Assembly (NCBI GenBank): GCA_003991915.1
Contig: RQTK01000079.1
Location: 95,604-159,603, forward strand
Reading direction: 5' to 3'
From: Elysia chlorotica
Taxonomy: Eukaryota > Mollusca > Gastropoda > Plakobranchidae
Length of the DNA: 64,000 nt
Part shown: positions 1-12,900 of the stretch, piece by piece
How positions within the stretch are numbered: position 1 is the stretch's first letter
Layout: each line of letters starts with the position of its first letter
Translations under genes and position numbers: made by a program
Notes under the pieces: generated by a model
The model's input: the letters and a program-made list of their open reading frames with translations, nothing else
What the model was told of the DNA's origin: nothing
Database searches by the model: none

Positions 1-227
1 CTATAAGGGGCCTACGCACTAGATCTATATAAGCTCGAGCTTCGACCACCATGCAGGTGATTACAGTACAAGACTACCAAAAAGTTTGAAAGAGAATTTG
101 GGAAGCAGAAATATCACTAACTCTAAGTGTCAAAAAGGAAGTTTTATGTATAAGATGCATATAAGCTATGTCTGTGTATATTTTTGTTGTTGTCGATATT
201 TAATGTAGTTTGTCATCTGCTTTACAG

Positions 228-3200
228 GTATAGATCAACCACGCACAAGAAAAAGGCAATCTAAATCCAAAAGTCGTAAGGATGAACAGTTGCCTTTAGG
301 TATAAACTATGAATATCTTCGATGGTGTATTTTTTTGGCTGTAGAACTAGATTTCTTGGAGTCCAATTACATTTATCAATCTCCTAAATTCTTCCACTTT
401 TCCAGGAGTACAACTATGACCCTTTTTCTCTCTTTTTAAAACTCCTTTAATATTATCAAACATAATGTTCACACAAAAGTTTTGTAAGCATATTTTTTTT
501 TTTTGCTGTTGTTGCTAATATTGTAGGAAATATGATTATATTTCCAATTCATATTGAGAAACAAATGAACTGTGGTTTATATCTTTCGGGTGAAAGAAAA
601 AGATAACTCTCTCTAACTATTATCCTAAATTTATATAATTAATAAGAGGACTTTTATTGTGTTAGATAAATCATATTCTTTTTTAATATTTGGCAAAAAC
701 ACAATAGTAAATAGAATTTAAAAAAAATAGTGAATAAGATATTGATACGAATATTGTTTCTTATGGCAAAAAAAACTTATCTACATTTGTGTGAAAATTA
801 AATGTCAAAATTCTTTAATTAAGAAAGGTCAATCTGAAATAAAATATTTGTGACAGCCTTTTTTTCTTTCACTTTAAGTTGTTGAAACCTAAAGTTACAA
901 AGTTTTTGAAATGTCTATCACTGTTACAGGTCTAAACCATTTTTCAATAATTACAATAAAAGTTGTATCTTTTTTCCAACAGCCGAAATGACTTCATCAA
1001 GTACACAGATTAAAGTGGACAAAATCCTACAACAGGTTGTGGCTCAATCTACAAAGTGAGTGCAATTTTTTTCTTCAATAACATGATGTTGGAAAGTTTA
1101 AGTCTACTATTTTGTAATAAAAAAAATATCACTAAGATTTGATTCTCTGTTTATAATAAGACTGTTTCAAATTATTTGGTCTTCTTAATTTTGTTACTAC
1201 CACAGACATATATTCCTTATATTTAGAAGTTCAGATCAAGTTCTGAAGAACTCCCTCAATATCAATTTTTTTAAATTCAGTAAATGTCAATGTTTTGTAT
1301 ATACATACATGTATATTCCCATTCTTCTACAGGGATGCAACAGATGCTAAAAAGAAAAAGAGGAAACCAAAGACTGTCCAGGAAGATGATGTGGTTAGTA
1401 GCATTAACATTTTTCGCTTTTGTATTACATGAAAAAGATTCTCTTAAAGTTCCTTTAACCCTTGTGAATAATCAGGAAAGTTTGGTAAGTGGAACCCTAG
1501 GTTTTTAAATAAAGGAGCTGAACTTATGCTCAAGCCTTACAAGCTACACTGAGCAATTACATTTTCAAAGATAATACGTTAAGTTTTTCTGAGCAATTGC
1601 ATGTCACAAGCAACTTTCATTGAAAAATATTATTTTAATTTTTTCAAGTAATTGTAAAGATCCAACTCTAGAACCTTATTTTAACACATTGCCAAAACTT
1701 TATAAATAATGTAGAAAAGTTTTTTTCTTAAATAATTGACTTGATGAAAGTTTATTTGCCTCTTTTTTAGTTGGAGTCCTTGCGGAAAGGGAAAGGGATC
1801 AGTGGTCTGCACAAAGATGCAGACAATACAATAGATGCAAACATCTATGATCCTGAAGAGGATGTCAGCAAAAGTGAGAAAAACAACAAGCAACGACAGA
1901 AACACAGGGATATAAGTAAGCAGATGTGTTTGTTAAACAAGAGAAAAGGAAATTAGTGCAGTGCTATTCTGCTCTATTATGAGGAAGAGTGATAACCCTA
2001 TTACTTTTATTAAATTGAAAATTACATATTTTTTATGATCACGCTTCAGTGCATAAAAAAATTTGTTTTCTCAACTGGCAACTTTACAAAATCCGACTAC
2101 TCGACTTTATGCTCTTATGTATCCTACTCAACAAGTTGCACAATAGCTACTTTTTGTTAATCAAATGTTATGTTTGTTCACATAGTCAACAAATCTCATG
2201 GTGGTTTTCATAATTCCAGAAACTTTTAGAATTTTCACAATGCTGGCCAAAATTAAAGATTTCAAATTTAGTTTGCAATTGTCTGCTTTTTACATGAGAA
2301 GCTTAGAATTACCTTTCCATGATTACTAATACTAATAAACGTGAGCAGTATTTCATCTTCTGATATCTTCAAATGATGCTGCATATTTAACATGTTACCT
2401 CTAGTGCATTTGTCAAAGATGAGTATTATTCCACCCTCAGGAAAGTCATTTGAACAGAAGACCAAATGTACAAAAATCAGATCCAAAAGTCTGTGGAAAT
2501 TGTAAGAAAGTTTTTTAAAAACACATTTCTAACAGCATTGCTTTTATCACTAGGCTATATCCGAACCCATGAGGAATGCACAAAGCCATGCTTCCTTCGC
2601 CTTTTTTAAAAGGGTATATTTGTGCTAGATTCTTTATAATGTGTTTCTCTATCCCTTATAAAAGGTAAAAACTCCAACACTGGAGAGGCAAAGCAAAACA
2701 ATGAAGAGCGTAGCAAGTCCCCATCTGCAGACAAAAAGAAAAAGAAAGTGAAGAAAGAAGTTCTGATAGAAGATGCTATTGAGAATGAATTGTAAGTTAT
2801 AAATATAGTCGCTTACTTGAATAAATAAATTTAATCTGTCAAGATTTTTATTGGTTTAACAGATTTGATGTAAAGCAGCAACTATAAAATTTCATATAAA
2901 CTCAATATTGCTCAACTATGGATTTCATTTTTGTCAAGTTGCTTTTCAATTATTATGATGAGCAGTTGTCAGCACACTGAAGCTTTGCCTTGCAAGCTTA
3001 TTTTTTTTATTGTATTGAAAAACATTTTTTAAATGTTAACACTTTCACACAGCAAATATGTTATATGCTTTTAAAATATTCTATGTAATAGAAGAGTATG
3101 GAATTAATTCCTATCTGCTCACAAAAGGAATTTCTTATGTAATTTTCTTGTTTCTAGAGTAAACTTTTCCCATACCTTTTATCTCTAGTACTTTTTAAAA

Positions 3201-3478
3201 AAATTCGTATACTATTCAATATTCATCCCTTCAGCTTAGCTTTGGTTGATTTGGATGAGCTACATTTTTTTAAAATTGAGATATTTGCAAATCATTTTTC
3301 TGTTCTTTTCTTTAAGACTTGATATATATTGAAAAAATATGAGAAAAAAAAGGAAAACATTTTTGAATGCATGTAATTTGACTAAATTCAAAATATGAAA
3401 ATCATGGTACAATTTACTTTCAGAGCACGCATGTCGGTTTCTGACACAACCCGTCCAGAAAAAAAGCAAAGGAAGAAG
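228..3478 (+). CDS. AHI1: AHI1 exons, basic N-terminal region
   Basis: Exons read as 228-299, 983-1055, 1333-1393, 1771-1915, 2665-2791 and 3424-3478. Each has an AG acceptor and a GT donor, and phases link consecutively. The peptide is polar and lysine-rich (for example [10 protein letters not shown] and [11 protein letters not shown]), with no folded domain visible. Vertebrate AHI1 has a similarly charged, poorly conserved N-terminus, so assignment rests on exon continuity with the conserved part rather than on similarity. A Kozak-like ATG (gaccaccATGCAG) lies at 51-53, followed by a GT, but that splice would leave phase 0 while the next exon needs phase 1; I do not call it the start. Confidence 0.75.
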
Positions 3479-3918
3479 GTACTTACCTTTCATCAATAAT
3501 TAAATTTATGTCTAGAAAAGTACAGTTCAATTTTATCAGTCAGTCTTGTCTAGAACTGCTATAAAATTTACCCATCATTGCTATTTCTGTTAAGCAGTGG
3601 TGGGGTTCCAGTTTTTCCGGATCTTTGATTTTTTTAAGGATCAGAAAAATGCGACCTTTTAGAGCTTTAAAGCAAATTAAAGTATGCAGTAAAAATTAAA
3701 TATAGATAGTGATATTTTACAAAGAGTTGGCAGATTTTCCTGTTTGAGTCAAGTGTCAGGTATTTTCCTGATTTGTGAATATAAAATTGATATTTGTCCG
3801 ACCTTTTTTCTGTGCTATTGGTAGATGCGGTAGAAAATTGGAATTTCTATGTGTGGAAGAAAGCGGGTAGCCTCAATCTAGGTAAACATTTATTGGCTAA
3901 TGACTGGTATTGAAAAAC

Positions 3919-3983
<65 letters not shown>

Positions 3984-6900
3984 TATCTCTCTTCTTCTTT
4001 TTCTTCTTCCTCAGCTGCTTGAAATTGAAGTCTTTTAGAAAATAGGAATGATCAGTACACATTCTATTACATGTACTTTATTTGTTGTAGGTTATGCAGT
4101 CATGTGTTGTCAAAATGGATTTATATGCTAAGAATTGAAAAAACTCAAAGTCACGCCTGTTGTATTAATAGCATGGTGGCATCTTATCTGACCCATTCAC
4201 GTAAAATTGGGTTACTGAAACACAAAGCAAATGGCAGAGGTTAAACTTTAAGCGATATCTATAATACGGCATCATCCAATCTAGCCCATTTGCAAGAAAG
4301 TGCGATACTTAATTACAACGCACATGTACGAATTTTACCTTTGAGCGGTATCGATAAAAGGTTTACAATCTCAACAGATTAGATCTATAAGCAAACAAAA
4401 GTATACATTTAGAAGCTGCAGATACTGTTCCGATTGTCAGTGTGTTGGCAATAGGTTACTTTTGTTTTTCATCTGCACACACCTTTTCGTTTCATGCTTC
4501 TCTAGGTCATCGGCAATCATATATTATAGATTTAGATCAACATGTTGTTAAAAATCACGGATGGAAATTTTCTATGAAATTTTATTTTTGTTTTCTTGAG
4601 TCATGAACAAAAATTGGGTACCAATAAGATTTCCTACTTTTTTGCCTTTCTGCATCAGATTTGGTCTTTATGGCTTTATTTGAATAAAAGTTGTAATGAC
4701 ATTGATTTAAAAAATGAAAACTGGTAATAGCTATTGTTGTCTAAATTTCAAGGATATGATATTTTTTAACTTATATACACAAATTCAACTATTTCTAAAG
4801 CTACTCATTTATATAAGATCCATAACTGTGTCCGGGCATAGCATAAGGAGATTCAATTTGAGAAATCAATCCGAGTTATAAATTGAGTATTCCATTTAAA
4901 AGAAATGTTATCATTGACCTTTGATTTGTTTTTATTGTCCTTAAAATATTAGCCTGATGTGTACTCACTAGGTTAAGTCACCTGTTCCGGACACAGGCTC
5001 CCCTGAACCACCTTCAGAGGAAGGGACAAACACAAGTCTGTTGAAGAAGAAGAAGAAAAAGGCAGAAAAGGAAGACAGATTGGAGGCAGAGGAGCAGCAC
5101 AAAGAAGCAGATGAAGGAGAATCAATAGTTAAAAAAAAGAAGAAACAAAAGATACAAAAGGAAGTTGCTGAAGAAGAACAACAAAGAGAGGATTTCCATG
5201 AGGAGTCGGAGCAAACCGACCTCACATCTCCAAAGCCAAAACCGAGAAAGAAGAAAGAACAGGCAGCTGAAGAGCAGGAGAAAGATGAAGAGACAACTAG
5301 TGAAGGCACTGCAGTTCCCAAAACTAAAACAAAAAAGAAAAAGAAATCTGAGAAAGAACGCGGGGAGGAAGAAACTGAAGTAAAAGTAAGATAGATTTTT
5401 TAAAATATTTTGATCATTGCTCTCCCCTTTTGCTGACTGTGGCAATGCTTAGATCCCTATAATTTGTGTTATCTTTTGTCATTTGATCTCAACTTTACTT
5501 AATAATTTATTATATAGTTTTTATTTTTAAATCATAGTATATTACGAGAAACAAATTAAAGCCAAAAGGGACGAAGAAAAAAATAATATCCTTATGAAGT
5601 GTAATAGTATTAATTTCATGTCGGTTGTCTTTTTTTTTATGTGCCGATCCTCTCTATCGACAGTCTCAAGATGAAGAAGAAAAGAAAGAAGATGATGAAG
5701 AAAAAGAAACTGAGTCAGAAGACAAGCAAAAGAAAAAAAGATCAAAAGGTAATTTTAGTTTCATTTTTCTTGTGTCTGATGCCTATTCGTGATAATGCTC
5801 TGTATGAATTTTTGTGAAAAAAACCTCAATAGTGTTATAATTAGAATTTAAAGACTTAACATTTCCTTAAAGACATTAGTTATTAAAATTTTGCTATGTG
5901 CTTTGAATTCAAATTCAAAATGCTGGATACCATGCGGAACATTTGAAAAAAAAAAGATTAGTAAGGAATTACCTCTAACAGAAGAGTTCACAATATTTAT
6001 CAAGCTTAAATGGAAGGTAATTGTCATGGACCAAATAAAACTTTACATTTAAATTTTAACCAGGCTTTGTATAAGGACAGATATATTGAGCTCTTATTTG
6101 TAGCATATAAATATTAAATGTCTCCCTAGCTTTAGGACTAGATTGACCAATCTATCAACTCAAACTTTTCAGGAAATCATCTCTTTACTTACTGTCTGAA
6201 GTCAATTGGTAATAGAGAGAAAGAAAGCTACCTTTCTTTTTTCTATTAGTATTACACTTAAAAAAAATTACCCTTCTTTAAAAATTAAGTTTTGTTGTTT
6301 TTGGTGTTTATAATTGATTTTAGAGTCTTTCAGTTGGATTTCTAAAAAATTGCTTTGTCTGTTTCATGGGTTACACTAAATGTTGATATGTTCCTGAACA
6401 ACTAATTGTTAATCTTGAGCAACAATTTTAGAGAGAATAATTAGATCATGTATGAAATGTAATAAACTGATACATAAAAAAAAATGTTAATTTAATTTAT
6501 TTGCCTGCATCATATTCCATATCATGAATTAGGAGAGTTTAGCTAACTCAACAAAATCATGGAGATATGGATTGTCCTGAACAAAAATCTCTTGAAAAAA
6601 TGTAAATAGATGTACTGAAGTATATCTTGTCAAGACAAAAAAGTATCAATAAAATTGTGAAATTATAACATCACAATTCTTTAAAAAAATTGGTCACAAA
6701 TTTTTAAGTGTTGCCCTTTGGACTTCTTGCAGCTAAGAAGAAAAAGGCAGAGAATGAAGAAGAAGAAACTGTGGAGAGAATCGATAAAAATAGGAATGAT
6801 CAGTACACATTCTATTACCTGTACTTTATTTGTTGTAGGTTATGCAGTCATGTGTTGACAAAATGGATTTATATGCTAAGAATTGAAAAAACTCAAAGTC

Positions 6901-9900
6901 ACGCCTGTTGTATAATAGCATGGTGGCATCTTATCTGACCCATTCACGTAAAATTGGGTTACTGAAACACAAAGCAAATGGCAGAGGTTAAACTTTAAGC
7001 GATATCTATAATACGGCATCATCCAATCTAGCCCATTTGCAAGAAAGTGCGATACTTAATTACAACGCACATGTACGAATTTTACCTTTGAGCGGTATCG
7101 ATAAAAGGTTTACAATCTCAACCAGATTAGATCTATAAGCATTTTGGTATGAATTTGGTGTTTCTTTCTTTCTCTCTTTCATATCTGAATCACAACATCT
7201 GACTCAGTTGGACTCTGTCCCTTTTGATTTATTTACAGGATTTTTATATTATTGGGAACTTTTAATTTATGTTTAATAAAAATGTATTTATGCATGTTGG
7301 AATGTTTCCTTGTTTTTATGTGCTACATTGCGATTTAAGTATATAAGTACAACCACTTAAATACACCATGTAAAAAAAGAAAAAAATTTTGTGTGTTTTT
7401 GTTTCACATGAGTGTTAATTCATTAACGTGTTAACATCAGCATTTTTTAATATAAATAAAACACTAATTTTTTTCATAAACTTTCAGGGATTGTAAAGTA
7501 ACTGATTTTGTGTGTTGTTATTATTTGGGTTCATTCATATCCGTGTAAACGATCTTAATATTATGTGGACACAAAAAAAATCTTAGAATATTTTGAAAAT
7601 AGTACATCAATGATATCAAGCAATATTTTCACACCCCCATTTGTAGATCCAAAAGCTGCTTCTTTGTAATTAAAAATGTTGCTCTTATACTTTCTTGCCT
7701 AAATATAATTTTGCCTAAACTTTTCAACTATGAATAGCCAAATAATTATTTTTAAATTAAGCAATACTTTCTCCTAAAGGGATTGTAAAATAACTGATTT
7801 TGTGAGTTGTTATTATATGGGTTCATTCATATCCGTGTAAACGATCTTAATATTATGTGGACACAAAAAAAATCTTAGAATATTTTGAAAATAGTACATC
7901 AATGATATCAAGCAATATTTCCACACCCCCATTTGTAGATCCAAAAGCTGCTTCTTTGTAATTAAAAATGTTGCTCTTATACTTTCTTGCCTAAATATAA
8001 TTTTGCCTAAACTTTTCAACTATGAATAGCCAAATAATTATTTTTAAATTAAGCAATACTTTCTCCTACATCCCTTCAACACAGAGACCGGGCTGTGACT
8101 TCTTACTTTGAGACAGCGAATTCAGCAGTGACCACTATTCTTCCAATGATGACGCAACCGTTTGATTTCAAGGAAAGAAAGTATGAAAACTTACATTTTA
8201 ATTTATTCAAAAAAATGTTCATCTTTTGGTGAAATGTTCTCAGAGCCAAATTATCAAATCGTTGCATTCTGATCAAATAAAAAATATTAATGCCTATTGA
8301 AAATCAATTTGAACATCATTAAACATTATATTCTTTTAGAGTTGATATAATTATTTTAGTTACTTTGAGCACCAAAATCAAAATGAAATGCTCCTTAGAA
8401 GATAGCAAAGGGATCAAATCAAAACTTAGACTTTCATTCTTGAGAAAAAGAAAACATTTTATATAGAAAGCTGGAAACATTTAAATTTAATTGTTGTTTA
8501 CACTTTTTCACATGCTTCTTATCTTAATTGAAGAACCATAGTTTAAGCATTTTGAACATGTTAGAATTTGAAAAGCTAATAATTTGTGCAACATCGCTTA
8601 TCTTTTTAAACTTTTTCTCATCACCCCATGGGTTGACACGCTCTTGTGCTAGCACCTTTTTGTATTGATATGCACACCTTCCATTTAAAATAATAATAAA
8701 AAAATTAATATCAAAGCTTGTACTTTTTCAAATTTTAAAAATGTTCCCAGAGTTGTGTGCACACAAAGAATTGACCCAAAATCATTCGATGTCCAAAGGT
8801 TAAAATATAATACAGACTTTAAATTATGTATAATCCTTTATTTTCAGATCAACAATTCCGTTTTGCTGCATATACAGATCATCAAATGTGCCTTTGAAGG
8901 ACAAATAAAGTTATATCTTATCTTATCTTAATTTTCATTTTTATTTATTGCACTAATTAATTTTGTTTATAATGGTAGTTTGCTATTTTTTTTAAAGGTA
9001 TTTCATACTTTTGCGACAGAGAGCTTTATCTTTTATCTTATTGTCCTTAAGTTCAAATTTAAATGTTGATTCTTTTTGTCTAAGCTTTTGGACTTTGTCA
9101 GCATGACAACCGCAAGCAAGCAGTTTTCCAACCAGAAGCAAGAGGGTGGTTGGCATAAAATTGCCTGGGCTTTCCTCAAGGTAAATACACAACACATTTT
9201 GCTGTATTTATTACAGTGGAATACCGTTAAACCGAAATTGTAGGGGGTCTTATTTCAATTTTAGCTTGAACATTTAAACATGGTCAAGATATAAAAGAAA
9301 AAAAAAAGGAAGAGACTTAATCCACAAAACCTGCAATGAAACATTGGGTAATATCCCTTGTATAAAGAAATTTGAAATTTGTTTAGCCAAGAAAGTAATA
9401 AAGGATGTTAATTTCGCTTTTTCGTTTTGTGTTTGCTTTCTCTTGTTTTGTTTTTGTGTGTGTCATTCTCTGTTTGTTTACTGTTCTTTCTATTTGAATG
9501 TTGGAAATTAACCTGGAATCCCCTTAGCCTTTCCTACCTTTTCTCTGGTGCCAAGAATTGTCGACAATGTAGAGTTTGGAATTCTGTGTTTGCAACAGAT
9601 TTTTTTTTTTTTTTTAAATATTTGACAATCTTGATCCAAACGAGTTTTCCTACCAAATTTCAGACCATATCGAGTGTATTTTTGTTTGACTGCTTAGGTT
9701 ATCAAAGAGTGGCAGCAGGCATGTCTAAAACACTAAAAGGGTTGCTTGAATTATAATTCTTCTTTATCTGTCTGCCAAAATCAGATTTTAAAATGCCAAG
9801 TCACTTTGCTTAAAGTTTTCAGTGCTCATATAGAAGTGCAACTTTTCAGAGACAGCAGAGGATATACATCTGTCTTTATTTTTTCTTTTTTTTTCAATAT

Positions 9901-12900
9901 GATAATTCCAAACAATTTTTTTAAAACTATCTGAATTTTCAAACTGTATTTTATTCTTAACTGTTGCAGGTACTGGGTAAAAACGGCAAAGTGAACAGTG
10001 GAACTAAACTGCGCCTTCAGCTATTTACACCACCAAACAGAACTCGCCATGTTGAGGGTATACCAGAGGTTCGTTTGCAGTTAACCTAGTGACCCCTAGT
10101 TCTAGTTCTTGTCACCATAACAATGCTTGTGCGAGCCTGTACCACTGCAAACAATTTAGCATTGCCTATGCTTGTCCACTGAGCAGCCACTTAGCCAATC
10201 TGGGTCTATGATCACATGCAAACAGACAGTGTTGAGTGATGCAACCGTGTATGCTTGGCTTTGCACATTGGGCGTTAGCAACTGTGTTGGGCTAGGTCTA
10301 GATGGCTTTTGCTGATCAGCGTGTAACTGTAACTATTGCTAGCGCTGATTATGTAGCGAGAGAGGGGCCTTGTTAGTGATAGATTTGATGACTAATGACT
10401 GACATAAGGGAGGGAAAGGTGTGTCAGAATAAGCCTATGTTTCAAGAAACTCTACCAGCCAGCGGGATGAAGTCAGTAATTTCCTTTCGGTTTAGCGATA
10501 GTATGCTGGTCAACTATTTCGGTTTACCGTAGATTTTTTAAAGGAAAAGAAGGAAAACCAAAATTATTGATTTTTTTCTGGTTTAGCCTTTTTTTTTATG
10601 TTCAGCCGTTTTCGGTTTAAGTGTGGTCCACAGTACTTCAAATTAAAGCTTACCTTGCTGCACAATAGCAGTGAAACTAGCTGATATTTAAAAAACTAAA
10701 CTTCATTTTTAAAACGATTCTCTTCCTAAAATATTTAGATAAAAAAATGAATATCATACAGTTTGATTTATAATCCTCATCCTCATCTTTGAAAAATACC
10801 TCAATTTATCTGGTCTGGTTAACGGTGTTGGTTATGAAAAAAATGCATGCATTTATTCTTTAGTAGATAAATTTGTAAGCCGAGGATCAACTTTAATGTA
10901 GCCATTTACCTGGGTGAGACTTGAATATTCTATGAAACATCTTTGCTTAGGGGTCAACTGTTTCCAAGTCTGAAACACACCTATGTGAGATAAAAATAAT
11001 CATGTAAAGAGACAGCAGAAACCTTGATTAGATCATCAAAGTCAGATTTTAAAATGCCAAGTCACTTTGCTTAAAGTTTTCAGTGCTCATATAGAAGTGC
11101 AACTTTTCAGAGATAGCAGAGGGTATACATCTGTCTTTATTTTTTTTTTTTTTTTAATATGATAATTCAAAACAATTTTTAAAAATCTATCTGAATTTTC
11201 AAACTTTATTTTATTCTTAACTGCTGCAGGTACTGGGTAAAAACGGCAAAGTGAACAGTGGAACTAAACTGCGCCTTCAGCTATTTACACCACCAAACAG
11301 AACTCGCCATGTTGAGGGTATACCAGAGGTTCGTTTGCAGTTAACACAATGTAAAGAACAGCTTGAAGTTTTCTCATAAATTAATGAAATAAAAAAAACC
11401 TCAACTTTTTCAGACTACAACTCTATTGTCGATTGCAAATATTTAGTGTTGTGTAAGGATCCTTGTTCACAAAAACAAGTGGTCAATATAATGAACAGTT
11501 CCAAACTTTTTGAATACAAAGGTTCTGGTGTGTGTTGAGTTCTCTTTTGTTATTTTAAAGAGCTTATTATTATTTAACATTTAGACTTGGTTGATGCTGA
11601 TATGATCCTAACTCCGTATGTTTTTCTATTACCTGCAGGTATATCAGTGGTGGAAATCACAAAGTCGTGTTCCTTACCCATCCACTCTGTACATTACCCT
11701 GAAGAGCATAGAACCAATGCAAGAGGTGTCAGGAGCCACTCGATCTATGTTTGCAACACAAAAGGTATGTAAAAAGAACTATTTTGTATATCATGTGTAT
11801 AAAATACACAGAGAGGGACTGAAATGATCATAATATAAGATAACATCAGGGAATAAAAAAAATATATCTATAGGGCAAGCCATCAGGAACCAAATGGGTA
11901 GCAAAAATATTAAATTTGTTTCTTAAACTGACACATTATTTGCATCCTTAGAAATAAATCTGTTGACAAATTTGTTAACATTGTTTTATGTGCATTCCCC
12001 CCTCCTTGTAAAAAAACAAAACAAAACAAAACAACTGGCAAAGAATTGATACATTTTCTTTTATTATTTTAGTTAAACTAAAACATGTTTTTTGTTTTGC
12101 ACAACCAAATAATATATGAGAACATATAAAAATTGTCAACTCTTTGCTATTAGGAAATGGGTCACATGACATACAAAGACTTGAAGACAATGACATGGTC
12201 AGGCAGAGAAAAGACACCTAAGGGCACCCGTCCCCTCACCACGTGGACTCGCTTGTTTGGACAGCTCTGTCGTGTCCCTAACAATGCCTTCCTCACCCTT
12301 ACTTCTGGAAAGAAAGGTTGCTACGTGATAAAGTTCTCCAATGATGGAAGGTAAGATTGTCTTTGTATGGAAAACTATAGTTACAGTTATAGCTCAATAT
12401 TTTTTGTGACAAGTGTTCTAAAATTAAATGAAAATAAATGAGCAATCCAATAAAATACAAAATTCACTAAGAAGGAAAATGGAGACTCAAGGATGAATAA
12501 ATATTTCTGAATAAAAAAGGTATTTTAGTTAAATAACAGTTTGTCATATAATTTGCAAGTTTTCTTTAATACTTTTGATTTTCAAATATTCTGTTTCAAT
12601 TTCAAATTGTAAACTTTGAAAACTTGTTAGGCAGCAAAATGTTTGATTTGTTAACTCAATGAAAATCATTTAACTTGTGAAAATAGGGTCCTCATAGAGG
12701 TTTTTGGATTTATCAAACAAAACAAAAGATTGAGTATGCCAGGTAGTAGCAATTGCATTGCATAATTTATTTAGACGAGTAAACCACTCTTATACATTTA
12801 CCAGTGATATATTGTGAACATTGAAATATTTATTTCTGTTTCAATAACTGTTCAGGAGTCTGGCATGTGCTTGTAAAGACAACACAGACTATCCCATCCT

